DNA of 42,620 bases from Pseudomonadota bacterium (GCA_029779845.1 JAKOZT010000023.1:1-42620), one strand, 5' to 3'; numbered from the stretch's first letter, positions 1 through 7,766 are shown. Translations and numbers: made by a program. Notes: generated from the sequence alone by a model not told the origin.

Positions 1-20
1 GCCTGCCGCGCTGAACCTAC

Positions 21-64
21 GGTGGCATGCAATCAGGTGGCATGCAATCAGGTGGCATGCCACC
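21..64. repeat. Three tandem 15-bp repeats ending in a palindrome
   Basis: The unit ggtggcatgcaatca occurs at 21-35 and 36-50, and a third partial copy starts at 51. The last copy reads ggtggcatgccacc (51-64), which is its own reverse complement. The repeats contain no convincing coding sequence. They may be a small intergenic repeat or a transcript end; nothing shows which. Confidence 0.8.
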
Positions 65-73
65 TCTGGTTCT

Positions 74-315
74 GCAAAGGGCCGTGCGGGCCGCTCGCTG
101 CGCGCCTATGAGACGCTGAGCAGCGCAGGGCTCGTGGCCCGCGCGCGTACCCGCGCGCTTCGTCCTCATGCTCGCCGCGGGTGATCGAGCGCAGCGGGCG
201 AAGCGCGCGAAGCGAGTTCCGCGGCGGGGCCGCGAGACCGAGCAGCGCAAGGCAGTCGGCCCGCAGGGCCGACCGTCTCATCGAAGCGCCGCGGGCGGCC
301 CGCACGGCCCTTTGC
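74..315. repeat. Long-spaced perfect 21-bp inverted repeat
   Basis: The 21 bases at 74-94 (starting gcaaagggccgtgc) are exactly the reverse complement of 295-315, with about 200 bp between them. A shorter pair, atgagacg near 108 and cgtctcat near 274, lies inside in the same inverted sense. No convincing gene is seen in 1-371; the open frames here look like shadows of high GC content. The arrangement could be a degenerate mobile or repeat element, or a large hairpin. No transposase gene is visible. Confidence 0.7.
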
Positions 316-371
316 CGCTTGGACCACGCGGCCGGCTTTCTGAACGATTGATCGCCGGTCGGTATGAGGCG

Positions 372-785
372 TCAGTCGATCTCGACGCCGTCGAACGCCA
401 CCGCCAGCGACTCCATCACCAGCGCATTGGCCATCGCGTCCAGCGGCGAGTAGTGCAGGCTCGCCGGCCGCGCGTTGCGAAAGCGCCAGCGCATCACCAC
501 GCGCTCGCGGTCCGGCGCCAGCAGGCTGATGCGCACGCTGCGCCGCTGCGGCGCGCGGCCCTTGCAGGCCTTGTCCCACCAGTCGTGCAGCGTGCGCTCG
601 CCGTTGGCGGCGCGGCGCAGCACCAGCAGTTCCTCGGCCGGCGGCGATTGCGCGTCGGCGTGCGCGGCGAGCGTCGGGAACAGCACCTGAGCGCAGCCGA
701 TTTCCGTCGCGTGCCCGTTGCCGTCCACCAGTTCGACGACGAAGTGGCAGCCCGCCACCGGCGCCGCATCGTGCGCCGCGCTCAC
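372..785 (-). CDS. Tail tube-like protein (T4 gp19 family), second copy
   Basis: A 137-residue protein that I take to be a divergent paralogue of the upstream tail tube protein. It has the same size class and a similar plan: an N-terminal strand (FVVELVDGNG), a middle stretch with WDKACKG, and a C-terminal MESLAVAFDGVEID that mirrors MVLAFERLEIE of its neighbour. The start is a GTG at 785 that overlaps the stop of the preceding gene (GTGA, 782-785), so the two are translationally coupled. Proteins of this family stack as hexameric rings to form the inner tube of contractile phage tails and injection systems. No sheath, baseplate or spike gene is seen in the window. Family membership is firm for the neighbour and less so for this one. 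Confidence 0.65.
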   Translation of the reverse strand: MSAAHDAAPVAGCHFVVELVDGNGHATEIGCAQVLFPTLAAHADAQSPPAEELLVLRRAANGERTLHDWWDKACKGRAPQRRSVRISLLAPDRERVVMRWRFRNARPASLHYSPLDAMANALVMESLAVAFDGVEID

Positions 786-1234
786 TCGATCTCCAGCCGC
801 TCGAAGGCGAGCACCATCTCCTCCATCGCCACGTCGCCGCCCTTGGCGTTGAAGGGGCCGCTGGCGTGCCTGACGATGCGCGCGCGCAGCAGCTTCCAGC
901 TCATCACGACCGTCGTGTGCTGCTCGTCGAGCAGCTGGATCGTCACCGTGCGCAGCGCGTTCTGCTCGCCGTTGCGGATCTGGTTGATCCACTGGTACAG
1001 CTTCAGCGAGCCGATCAGCCCGCGGCGCAGCGTCACGTCGCCGACGCGCGCCAGGCCGGTGATCTTCATGGTCTCGTTCTCGCGCGAATTGCCGTTGCGG
1101 TACTCGATCACCTCGACGTTCATCGCGAGCCCGCTCACCTCGGCGAAGCCGGCGTCGGGGCCCTCGGTGTTGCCGTCGCCGAGGTCGACGAGGAAGTTGA
1201 AGCGGTTGTAGGGACGCTCGCGCAGCGTGGCCAT
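782..1234 (-). CDS. Phage/contractile injection system tail tube protein (T4 gp19 family)
   Basis: A 150-residue protein starting MATLRERPYNRFNFLV, a typical opening for gp19-like tube proteins. It continues with GFAEVSGLAMNVEVIEYRNG, the part that in this family follows the first strands and lies before the ring-forming region, and with GLARVGDVTLRRGL and LYQWINQIRNG, all hallmark segments. The length matches the family (about 145-170). The ATG at 1234 is chosen because it gives the canonical N-terminus, although the frame stays open further upstream. The protein should form the inner tube that carries cargo through a contractile sheath. It is paired with a second tube-like gene at 372-785. 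The rest of such a system would have to lie left of the window or elsewhere in the genome. Confidence 0.85.
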   Translation of the reverse strand: MATLRERPYNRFNFLVDLGDGNTEGPDAGFAEVSGLAMNVEVIEYRNGNSRENETMKITGLARVGDVTLRRGLIGSLKLYQWINQIRNGEQNALRTVTIQLLDEQHTTVVMSWKLLRARIVRHASGPFNAKGGDVAMEEMVLAFERLEIE

Positions 1235-1270
1235 GAGTTGCTCCCGGTCGTGATGCGCTGCGAGTGTGCC

Positions 1271-1311
1271 TGTGCCAGGGCGATGCGGGAAGACTGTCAC
1301 GCGCTGGCACA
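1271..1311. promoter_or_regulatory. Inverted repeat upstream of sigma-54 promoter (candidate activator site)
   Basis: TGTGCCAG at 1271-1278 and CTGGCACA at 1304-1311 are perfect reverse complements, and a TGTCAC element lies between them at 1295-1300. The repeat sits about 65-100 bp upstream of the -24 element at 1375, the usual distance for a sigma-54 activator site. Binding by the AcoR-type regulator encoded at 33911-35989 is inference. Confidence 0.4.
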
Positions 1312-1373
1312 GCGCGGCGGGGCAAACCCTGAGGCCGCGGGCCGTTTGGAGCGCGCGCGGCGGCCGCAAGGCA

Positions 1374-1390
1374 TTGGCACGCATGTTGCC
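1374..1390 (+). promoter_or_regulatory. Sigma-54 (-24/-12) promoter of the lanthanide-type PQQ dehydrogenase
   Basis: The sequence ttggcacgcatgttgcc matches the RpoN consensus YTGGCACG-N4-TTGC without mismatch: GG at 1376-1377 and GC at 1388-1389, ten bases apart. Transcription would start near 1401, leaving a leader of about 57 nt before the ATG at 1458. This also argues against the longer open frame upstream being the real N-terminus. Confidence 0.85.
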
Positions 1391-1457
1391 CAACCGTGCC
1401 CCGGAGGTGCGGGCCGCAACCCGCGCCCCGGATCTCTCAAACCTCGAGGAGACAAGG

Positions 1458-3197
1458 ATGCGAATCAAGCAACTGAGCCTGTGGGTCGCGCTGGCGCTGG
1501 GCACGATGAACGCCCAGTCGGCGGTGACCGACAAGATGATCGAAGACGACGCCAAGACCCCGGGCGACATCGTCTCGTGGGGCATCGGCCAGCAGGGCCA
1601 GCGCTACTCGCCGCTCAAGCAGATCAACGCGCAGACCATCGGCAAGCTCGCGCCGGTGTGGTCGTTCTCGTTCGGCGGCGAGAAGCAGCGCGGCCAGGAG
1701 TCGCAGCCGCTGATCCACGACGGCAAGATGTTCGTCACCGCTTCGTACTCGCGCATCTTCGCGCTCGACGCACACACCGGCCGCAAGCTCTGGAAGTACG
1801 AGCACCGCCTGCCCGACGGCATCATGCCCTGCTGCGACGTGATCAACCGCGGCGCCGCGCTGTACGACAACCTGGTGATCTTCGCGACGCTCGACGCGCA
1901 GCTCGTCGCGCTCGACCAGAACACCGGCGACGTGGTGTGGAAGGAGAAGATCGACGACTACGCCGCCGGCTACTCGGCTTCGGCCGCGCCGCTGATCGCC
2001 GGCGGCCTGCTGCTGACCGGCGTGTCGGGCGGCGAGTTCGGCGTGGTCGGCCGCGTCGAGGCGCGCAACCCGAAGACCGGCGCGCTGGTCTGGGTGCGCC
2101 CGGTGGTCGAGGGCCACATGGGCTACAAGTACGACAAGGACGGCAACAAGACCGAGAACGGCGTCTCCGGCACCGCCGGCAAGACCTGGCCCGGCGACCT
2201 GTGGAAGACCGGCGGCGCGGCCACCTGGCTGGGCGGCACCTACAACGCCAAGACGGGCCTCGCGTACTTCGGCACCGGCAACCCGGCGCCGTGGAACAGC
2301 CACCTGCGCAAGGGCGACAACCTGTTCAGTTGCTCGACCGTCGCGATCGACGTGAAGACCGGCCAGATCGTCTGGCACTACCAGACCACGCCCAACGACG
2401 GCTGGGATTTCGACGGCGTCAACGAGTTCGTCACCTACGACGAGGGCGGCAAGATCCTCGGCGGCAAGGCGGACCGCAACGGCTTCTTCTACGTGATCGA
2501 CGCGAAGAACGGGCACCTCGAGAACGCCTTCCCCTTCGTCAAGAAGATCACCTGGGCCACCGGCATCGACCTGAAGACCGGCCGGCCCAACTTCGTGCCC
2601 GAGAACCGCCCGGGCGATCCGACCACGGCGGCCGACGCCGGCAAGGGCAAGTCGGTGTTCTCGGCGCCCAGCTTCCTGGGCGGCAAGAACCAGATGCCGA
2701 TGGCCTACTCGCCGGAGACCAAGCTGTTCTACGTGCCGGCCAACGAGTGGGGCATGGAGATCTGGAACGAGCCGATCACCTACAAGAAGGGCGCGGCCTA
2801 CCTCGGCGCCGGCTTCACGATCAAGACGCTGGACGACGGCCCGATCGGCGCGCTGCGCGCGATCGACCCGAAGACCGGCCGCATCGTCTGGGAAGCGCCC
2901 AACAACGCGCCGCTGTGGGGCGGCGTGCTGACCACCGGCGGCAACCTGGTGTGGTGGGGCACGCCGGAAGGCTACCTGCAGGCCGCCGACGCCAAGACCG
3001 GCAAGATCGTCTGGAAGTTCCAGACCGGCTCGGGCGTGGTGGCGCCGCCGGTCACCTGGCTGGACAAGGGCGAGCAGTACGTCGCCGTGGTCTCGGGCTG
3101 GGGCGGCGCGGTGCCGCTGTGGGGCGGCGACGTGGCCAAGAAGGTCAACTACCTCGAGCAGGGCGGCTCGGTGTGGGTGTTCAAGCTGATGAAGTGA
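1458..3197 (+). CDS. PQQ-dependent alcohol dehydrogenase, predicted lanthanide-dependent (PedH/ExaF-like)
   Basis: A periplasmic quinoprotein of 579 residues that should oxidise primary alcohols using PQQ and pass electrons to a cytochrome c. The signal peptide runs to about residue 22 (ends NAQSA). The fold is a beta-propeller with repeated W-motif blades. The vicinal disulfide pair is C125-C126 ([10 protein letters not shown]), a metal-ligand-type Asn lies in [10 protein letters not shown], and the catalytic Asp is D317 in GWDFDGVNE. Two residues later stands D319, the extra Asp that in XoxF, ExaF and PedH coordinates a lanthanide; calcium enzymes carry Ala or Ser there. There is no CXXCH, so it is not a quinohemoprotein. 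The start follows a GAGGAGACAAGG ribosome site, and a near-perfect sigma-54 promoter lies upstream. The gene converges on the cytochrome gene at 3216. Metal type is inferred from this one position. Confidence 0.9.
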   Translation: MRIKQLSLWVALALGTMNAQSAVTDKMIEDDAKTPGDIVSWGIGQQGQRYSPLKQINAQTIGKLAPVWSFSFGGEKQRGQESQPLIHDGKMFVTASYSRIFALDAHTGRKLWKYEHRLPDGIMPCCDVINRGAALYDNLVIFATLDAQLVALDQNTGDVVWKEKIDDYAAGYSASAAPLIAGGLLLTGVSGGEFGVVGRVEARNPKTGALVWVRPVVEGHMGYKYDKDGNKTENGVSGTAGKTWPGDLWKTGGAATWLGGTYNAKTGLAYFGTGNPAPWNSHLRKGDNLFSCSTVAIDVKTGQIVWHYQTTPNDGWDFDGVNEFVTYDEGGKILGGKADRNGFFYVIDAKNGHLENAFPFVKKITWATGIDLKTGRPNFVPENRPGDPTTAADAGKGKSVFSAPSFLGGKNQMPMAYSPETKLFYVPANEWGMEIWNEPITYKKGAAYLGAGFTIKTLDDGPIGALRAIDPKTGRIVWEAPNNAPLWGGVLTTGGNLVWWGTPEGYLQAADAKTGKIVWKFQTGSGVVAPPVTWLDKGEQYVAVVSGWGGAVPLWGGDVAKKVNYLEQGGSVWVFKLMK

Positions 3198-3215
3198 GGC
3201 CATTGCCTTGGCTCA

Positions 3216-3701
3216 TCAGCGCCGCGGCAGATCCGGGAGCGTGCGCGGCGGCGGCAGCGCGCGCGTCTCGGTGAAGCTGCGGATCGCCCAGATCGTCTCG
3301 GCCGGCAGCACGTTCTTCCACGCCGGCATGTGCATCTGGCCGGCGCGCAGCTTGCCTTCGCGCACCGAGTACAGGAAGTAGGTGTCGACGTCGGCCAGGC
3401 AGTGCGCCTTCAGCGCGCCGTCTTCGAGCTGCTTGCAGAAGGTGTTGAGGCGGCGCAGGTCGGGGCCTTCGGCCACCGGCCGGCTGGCGCGCTCGCCGTG
3501 GCACTCGGCGCAGTAGCGCTCGTAGGCCGCGCCGCCGGCCTCCAGCACCGCGGCGTTGCCGCGGTAGGGGTTGGGCGGCGCGCTCGCCGCGGCCAGCGGC
3601 GGCAGGCCCTCGGGCACCGCTTCGAGCGCGCACGCGTTGCTCGCCGCGGCGAGGGCGAGCAGCAGAATGCAGGCGCTGCGTGTGCTCATCGTTGCATCCA
3701 T
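3216..3701 (-). CDS. Periplasmic c-type cytochrome (PedF/XoxG-like)
   Basis: A 161-residue exported monoheme cytochrome with an N-terminal signal peptide (CILLLALAAASNACA), a heme site CAECH, and a likely axial Met in MHMPAWKN. Segments such as PDLRRLNTFC and DVDTYFLYSVREGK match the second cytochrome of this window (36182-36664), so the two are paralogues. It should accept electrons from the PQQ dehydrogenases. It is the last gene of a three-gene minus-strand unit (dehydrogenase, pentapeptide protein, cytochrome). ATG 3701 lies 2 bp after the previous stop and has GGAGGG upstream; ATG 3689 (MSTRS) is an alternative start that gives a cleaner signal peptide. Confidence 0.88.
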   Translation of the reverse strand: MDATMSTRSACILLLALAAASNACALEAVPEGLPPLAAASAPPNPYRGNAAVLEAGGAAYERYCAECHGERASRPVAEGPDLRRLNTFCKQLEDGALKAHCLADVDTYFLYSVREGKLRAGQMHMPAWKNVLPAETIWAIRSFTETRALPPPRTLPDLPRR

Positions 3702-3703
3702 CG

Positions 3704-4303
3704 CTACCAGCCCTCCGGGCAGCCCTGGCAGCCGCCCATCTCCGCGTCGGGAAAGATCGTGTAGCGCAGCAGGTTGTCCTGGAACACCGCCTTCTGCAGG
3801 TTGGCGGCGACGAACTTCGCCTCCTGCAGGTTGGCGCCGACGATGCGCGCGCCGACGAACTGCGTGAGGTTCAGCCGCGCGGCCTCGAAGCTCGCGCCGC
3901 TGCAGTCGGTCTCGCTCAGGTCGGCGCGGAAGAAGCGCGCCTGGACGAAGCGCGCCTGCACGAGCCGGGCGCCCCGCATCGACACGCCCGGCGCGTTCAG
4001 CGCGTAGCCCTCGACGCCGCTCAGGTCGGCGCCGTCCAGGCGCGCGCCGGCCATGTTGGCGGCGCGCAGGTGCGCGCCGGCCAGGTTCGCGCCGGTGAAG
4101 TCGGCGCCGCGCAGGTCGAGGCCGACCAGGTCGGCGTCGCGCAGGTCGGCGCCGGGGCACTGCGCGTACGGCCACAGGTGGCAGCCGTTGACGACACGCA
4201 CCTGCGGTGCCGGCGCTGGCGTCGTTTGCGCCTGCGCCTGCGCTGCCGTGGCGGCCGCAGCCGCGGCCACCACCACGGCTGCGAGGATTGCGCGCGCCGT
4301 CAT
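3704..4303 (-). CDS. Exported pentapeptide-repeat protein
   Basis: A 199-residue protein with a signal peptide (AAVVVAAAAAATAAQAQA) and then about 20 consecutive A(D/N)LXX-type pentapeptides, for example ADLRD, ADLVG, LDLRG, ADFTG, ANLAG. These predict a right-handed quadrilateral beta-helix. A conserved-looking entrance (GCHLWPYAQCPGAD) and tail (MGGCQGCPEGW) carry Cys pairs. Its start overlaps the stop of the PQQ dehydrogenase (TGATG), so it is coupled to it. From memory, a pentapeptide-repeat gene also accompanies the pedE cluster of Pseudomonas putida, which suggests a real but unknown role in quinoprotein function. No enzymatic motif is seen. Confidence 0.85.
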   Translation of the reverse strand: MTARAILAAVVVAAAAAATAAQAQAQTTPAPAPQVRVVNGCHLWPYAQCPGADLRDADLVGLDLRGADFTGANLAGAHLRAANMAGARLDGADLSGVEGYALNAPGVSMRGARLVQARFVQARFFRADLSETDCSGASFEAARLNLTQFVGARIVGANLQEAKFVAANLQKAVFQDNLLRYTIFPDAEMGGCQGCPEGW

Positions 4304-6144
4304 CACCGCGGCGGCAGCCGGAAGGCCCAGAAGCTGCCGCCCTGCGTCACCTGGCGCGTCAGCTCGGCCATGTCGCCGCCCCACAGCGGCACCGCGCCGC
4401 CGTAGCCCGACGAGAGGCCGAGGTACTGCACGCCGTCCTGCTCCCAGGTGATGGGCACGCTGACCACGCCCGAGCCGGTCTGGAAGTGCCACAGCTCCTC
4501 GCCGGTCTTGGCGTCGAAGGCCTTCACCCAGCCGTCGCTGGTGCCGGTGAACAGCAGCCCGCCCGCGGTGGTCAGCGTGCCGGCCCACAGCGGGAACTTC
4601 TCCTTGTGCTGCCAGGCGATCTTGCCGGTCTTCGGGTCGATCGCGCGCAGGATGCCCACGTGGTCCTCGTACAGCCGCTTGATGCGAAAGCCCTGGCCGA
4701 GGTAGGCGCTGCCCGCCTTGTAGGTGAGGTGCTCGGTCCAGTAGTCCATCGCCCAGTGGTTGCCGGGGATGTAGAACAACCCCGTGTCGGGCGAGTACGA
4801 CATCGGCATCCAGTTGGTGCCGCCGAGGAAGGGCGGCGAGACGAAGATCGACTTGCCCTTGTCGGCGCCGGCCTCGGGCAGCGGCGGGTGCTGGCCCTTG
4901 ACGACCTCGGGCTTGCCGGTCTTCAGGTCGAAGCCGGTCGACCAGGTGATGCCCTCGACGAACGGCCACGCGCCGATCAGCCCGGTGGGCTTGCCGTACA
5001 TGCCCGCGCCGTTGGCGAGCTTCTCGCGGTCGGTCACGAAGAAGAAGCCGTTGCGGTCGGCGTGCGCGCTCGCCTTGACGAGCTTGCCGTCCTTGTTCTT
5101 GTATTCGAACAGCAGCACCGAGTTGTTGCCCGAGAAGTCCCAGGCGTCGTTGGGCGTGTGCTGGAAGAAGCCCTTCAGGTCGCCGCTGCCGGCGTCGACG
5201 TAGGCCTGGCCGCTGGTGAACAGGCTGTCCCAGTTGCGCGGGTCGTCGCCTTCCTTGGTGCGCTTCCAGGTGTTCCACGGCGCCGGGTTGCCGGTGCCGA
5301 TCACCACCGTGTTGGTCTCGACGTCGAAGCTCGCCGTCTGCCACGGCGCGCCGCCGCCGTGGTTCCAGGCCTCGACGAGGTTGCCGTCCTTGTCGCGCGG
5401 CCAGCTCGGCGCCTTGGCGTCGCCGGTGGTGGTGCTGTCCTTGCCGTTCAGGCGGCCCATGTGGCCCTCGACCATCGGCCGCGCCCACACCTCGGCACCG
5501 GTGTCGGGGTCGCGCGCGTACAGCCAGCCGACCACGCCGAACTCGTCGCCCGAGCTGCCGTGCACCAGCAGCACCTTGCCGCTCTTGGCGTCCTTCACGA
5601 CGAAGGGCGCGCCGGTCATCGTGTAGCCGACCTTGTGGTCGCCGAACTTCTCGTTCCACACCACCTTGCCGGTGTTCTTGTCGAGCGCGACGATGCGCGC
5701 GTCCAGCGTGCCGAAGAACACCTTGTCGCCGTAGATCGCCGGGCCGCGGTTGATCACGTCGCAGCAGGGGCGGATGTCGTCGGGCAGGCGGTGCTCGTAC
5801 ATCCACAGCTGCTTGCCGCTCTTCGCGTCGAGCGCGAAGAAGCGCGAGTACGAAGCGGTCACGTAGATCACGCCGTCGTGCACCAGCGCCTGCGCCTCCT
5901 GGCCGCGCTGCTTTTCGCCGCCGTAGCTGAAGCTCCAGGCCGGCAGCAGGTTCTTCACGTTCTTCGTGTTGATCTGCTTGGCGGGGCTGTGGCGCTGCGC
6001 CTTCAGGCCCAGGCCGTAGGTGAGCACGTCGCCGGTGGTGCGGTGGTCGTTGGCGATGTCTTCCCAGCTGACGTTCTTGCCCGCGGCCTGCGCGCCGCCG
6101 GCGAGCGCGGCGCTGCATGCCAGCGCCAGGATCGTGTGTCTCAT
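4303..6144 (-). CDS. exaA: PQQ-dependent ethanol dehydrogenase, predicted calcium type (ExaA/PedE-like)
   Basis: A periplasmic quinoprotein of 613 residues with signal peptide MRHTILALACSAALAGGAQA. The vicinal disulfide pair C127-C128 ([11 protein letters not shown]) and the propeller W-motifs are present. The active site reads NDAWDFSGNN with catalytic D336; two residues later is S338 instead of the Asp of lanthanide enzymes, which predicts calcium. Phrases such as GTLDARIVALDKNTGKVVW and DHKVGYTMTGAP fit the ExaA/PedE group. It has no heme domain, so electrons go to a separate cytochrome such as the one at 3216. The ATG at 6144 has a strong GAGGAGA ribosome site. It heads a coupled three-gene unit and is divergent from the LuxR-type regulator at 6373. 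Confidence 0.92.
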   Translation of the reverse strand: MRHTILALACSAALAGGAQAAGKNVSWEDIANDHRTTGDVLTYGLGLKAQRHSPAKQINTKNVKNLLPAWSFSYGGEKQRGQEAQALVHDGVIYVTASYSRFFALDAKSGKQLWMYEHRLPDDIRPCCDVINRGPAIYGDKVFFGTLDARIVALDKNTGKVVWNEKFGDHKVGYTMTGAPFVVKDAKSGKVLLVHGSSGDEFGVVGWLYARDPDTGAEVWARPMVEGHMGRLNGKDSTTTGDAKAPSWPRDKDGNLVEAWNHGGGAPWQTASFDVETNTVVIGTGNPAPWNTWKRTKEGDDPRNWDSLFTSGQAYVDAGSGDLKGFFQHTPNDAWDFSGNNSVLLFEYKNKDGKLVKASAHADRNGFFFVTDREKLANGAGMYGKPTGLIGAWPFVEGITWSTGFDLKTGKPEVVKGQHPPLPEAGADKGKSIFVSPPFLGGTNWMPMSYSPDTGLFYIPGNHWAMDYWTEHLTYKAGSAYLGQGFRIKRLYEDHVGILRAIDPKTGKIAWQHKEKFPLWAGTLTTAGGLLFTGTSDGWVKAFDAKTGEELWHFQTGSGVVSVPITWEQDGVQYLGLSSGYGGAVPLWGGDMAELTRQVTQGGSFWAFRLPPR

Positions 6145-6225
6145 CTGTCGGTCTCCTCGTTGTGGTGGAACGGATCTGCGGCGGCAGTCTAGGAATCGAC
6201 CCGCGCCGCGCCCCAGGAGGCGCTC

Positions 6226-6235
6226 CCACCGGTGG
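6226..6235. promoter_or_regulatory. Palindrome in the divergent exaA-like / response regulator promoter region
   Basis: CCACCGGTGG is a perfect 10-bp palindrome midway in the 228-bp gap (6145-6372) between two divergent genes. It could be an operator for the LuxR-type regulator encoded next to it, but one site in so GC-rich a sequence is weak evidence. I see no sigma-54 match in this gap. Confidence 0.3.
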
Positions 6236-6372
6236 CGGGACTTCTTCCTGCCGCGCGCCGCCGCGCCGGGCATGCGGATTGCAGTTTTGGAAGCCTGCTT
6301 CGGCGTGGCACAGAAAGCCCCGCGAAGCGCGCGTAAACCCTGAACCCACGAGCCGACAACGAGCCGCCGACG

Positions 6373-7056
6373 ATGAACAACAAGCTGCTGTCCGACTGCA
6401 TCAAGGTGCTGCTGCTCGACGACCATGCGGTGGTGCGCCACGGCTACCGGCGACTGATCGACGGCGAGGGCGACCTGTGCGTCGTCGCGGAGGCCGCCAC
6501 CTCGGCGCAGGCCTGCGAATGCCTGCGCGAGGTGGACGTCGACATCGCCGTGGTCGACCTGAGCCTGAAGAACGACAGCGGCCTGGAGGCGATGCGGCGC
6601 ATGCGCGAGCGCCAGCCGCGCCTGAAGATGCTGGTGTTCACGATGCACGAGCACCCCGGCTTCGCGCTGCAGGCGCTGCGCCTGGGCGCGATGGGCTACG
6701 TCACCAAGGACAGCGAGCCGCAGCAGCTGATCGACGCGCTGCGCCAGGTCGCGCAGGGGCGGCGCGTGTTCGCCGGCGAGATCGCCCAGGCCTGCCTGGC
6801 GCAGGCCCAGGCCGGCGAGGCCTTCGACCCGTTCGCGCAGCTCACGCCGCGCGAATTCGAGGTGCTGCGGCTGACCACCTCGGGCGAGGACGCGGCCGTG
6901 ATCGCGCGCTCGCTGCACGTCAGCCCGAAGACCGTGCTCAACACCATGTCGCAGGTGCGCCAGAAGCTCGACGTGCGCAACGATTTCCGCCTGATGCGGC
7001 TGGCCGAGCAGCACGGCGTGGCCGGGCTGGGGGTGGCGGGCGCGCTGCCGTGCTGA
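6373..7056 (+). CDS. LuxR/NarL-type response regulator (AgmR/ExaE/PedR-like)
   Basis: A 227-residue two-component regulator. The receiver domain (about residues 10-125) has the acidic pair in LLLDDH, phospho-acceptor Asp in AVVDLSLKND, Thr/Ser switch in VFTMHE, and Lys in GYVTKDSE. A LuxR-type helix-turn-helix follows (about 150-215), beginning LTPREFEVLRL and including HVSPKTVLNTMSQVRQKL. Regulators of this group control quinoprotein ethanol oxidation genes in Pseudomonas and, in P. putida, the lanthanide switch. It is divergent from the calcium-type dehydrogenase. The natural partner is the histidine kinase at 8645-10069, two genes downstream on the same strand but separated from it by the minus-strand EF-hand gene and terminators. 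Confidence 0.88.
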   Translation: MNNKLLSDCIKVLLLDDHAVVRHGYRRLIDGEGDLCVVAEAATSAQACECLREVDVDIAVVDLSLKNDSGLEAMRRMRERQPRLKMLVFTMHEHPGFALQALRLGAMGYVTKDSEPQQLIDALRQVAQGRRVFAGEIAQACLAQAQAGEAFDPFAQLTPREFEVLRLTTSGEDAAVIARSLHVSPKTVLNTMSQVRQKLDVRNDFRLMRLAEQHGVAGLGVAGALPC

Positions 7057-7080
7057 GGCCGCGCGCGCGGTCTTGAAAGC

Positions 7081-7106
7081 CGAAGGCCGCCCTCGGGCGG
7101 CCTTCG
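7081..7106. terminator. Bidirectional intrinsic terminator
   Basis: A 12-bp perfect stem (cgaaggccgccc / gggcggccttcg) with a 2-base centre lies between the converging response regulator and EF-hand genes. The short T-containing tail is poor, but position and symmetry fit a shared terminator. Confidence 0.75.
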
Positions 7107-7133
7107 TTCATGCGGCCTCGTTGCCGCTTCGGC

Positions 7134-7544
7134 CTACTTCGCCTGCGCGATCAGCGCCGCCAGGTACTCGGCCATGTCCAGCGTGCCGTCCTTGTCGGGG
7201 TTGGCCGCCTCGAAGGTCTTCTTCGACTTGACGCCCGCCTTCTTCGCCTCCTTCGGGTCCAGCGTGCCGTCCTTGTCGGGGTTGGCGGCGTTGAACTGCA
7301 GGCCGATCGCGGCGGCGAATTCCTTCTTGTCGAGCGAGCCGTCCTTGTCGGGGTTGGCCTGGGCGAAGAACTTCGCCGCGATGCCGAAGGCCTTGGCCTC
7401 GGCGAGGCTGACGGTGCCGTTCTTGTCCTTGTCGGCCTTCTCGAAGGCCGGGCCGACCTGCTCTTCGGTCGGGGCGGCCACGTCGGCGGCAAAGGCGGCG
7501 CCCGCGGCGAGGGCGAGGGTGGCGATGAGGGCGATTCGCTTCAT
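7134..7544 (-). CDS. Periplasmic EF-hand protein, lanmodulin-like
   Basis: A 136-residue exported protein (signal peptide MKRIALIATLALAAGAAFA) with four 12-residue EF loops at residues 38-49, 64-75, 88-99 and 115-126: DKDKNGTVSLAE, NPDKDGSLDKKE, NPDKDGTLDPKE and NPDKDGTLDMAE. Loops 2-4 have Pro at position 2 and Asp at position 9, and successive loops are only 12-15 residues apart. Pro-2 and about 12-13-residue spacing are the unusual traits of the lanthanide-binding protein lanmodulin; calmodulin loops lie about 24 residues apart. Position 1 is Asn in three loops, as in only the fourth loop of the Methylobacterium protein, so affinity may differ. It has a good AGGAG site and stands alone on the minus strand within the alcohol oxidation locus. 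A calcium-binding EF-hand protein remains possible. Confidence 0.88.
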   Translation of the reverse strand: MKRIALIATLALAAGAAFAADVAAPTEEQVGPAFEKADKDKNGTVSLAEAKAFGIAAKFFAQANPDKDGSLDKKEFAAAIGLQFNAANPDKDGTLDPKEAKKAGVKSKKTFEAANPDKDGTLDMAEYLAALIAQAK

Positions 7545-7593
7545 GGAGTACTCCTTGTCGTTGGAACGGGCCGGGGATGCCAGTTTACGTTGC

Positions 7594-7624
7594 GGTGCAG
7601 CAACCCCCGGTTGCAGGCTGCACC
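7594..7624. promoter_or_regulatory. Nested dyads upstream of the EF-hand gene
   Basis: GGTGCAGC (7594-7601) and GCTGCACC (7617-7624) are perfect reverse complements, with a smaller aacc/ggtt pair inside. The dyad lies 50-80 bp upstream of the ATG at 7544 on the minus strand, where an operator would be expected. The bound regulator is unknown. Confidence 0.4.
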
Positions 7625-7766
7625 TGACCCTGCCGCCGTGGCTTGCGCTGGCTCACGGCGGGAATCATTCCCTGGCCTGCCGTCGCGCGCCGCGCCACAC
7701 TGCGCCCGTGCGCCGGGCTTTGGTTTGCCCTGAGCACATTCGCATCATCGGCATCGAGCTGATTTG

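Noticed and set aside
1304..1318. Second sigma-54 promoter at ctggcacagcgcggc
   Set aside because: The -24 half matches but no TTGC occurs at the right distance.
866..3274. Long plus-strand open frame (802 codons) across the PQQ dehydrogenase
   Set aside because: It is the out-of-frame shadow of the 1458-3197 gene: Arg/Ala-rich, no domain and no ribosome site. High GC content gives long open frames on all strands.
7545..7580. Sigma-54 promoter before the EF-hand gene (minus-strand tggcatccccggccc)
   Set aside because: The -12 element is absent; only the -24 half resembles the consensus.
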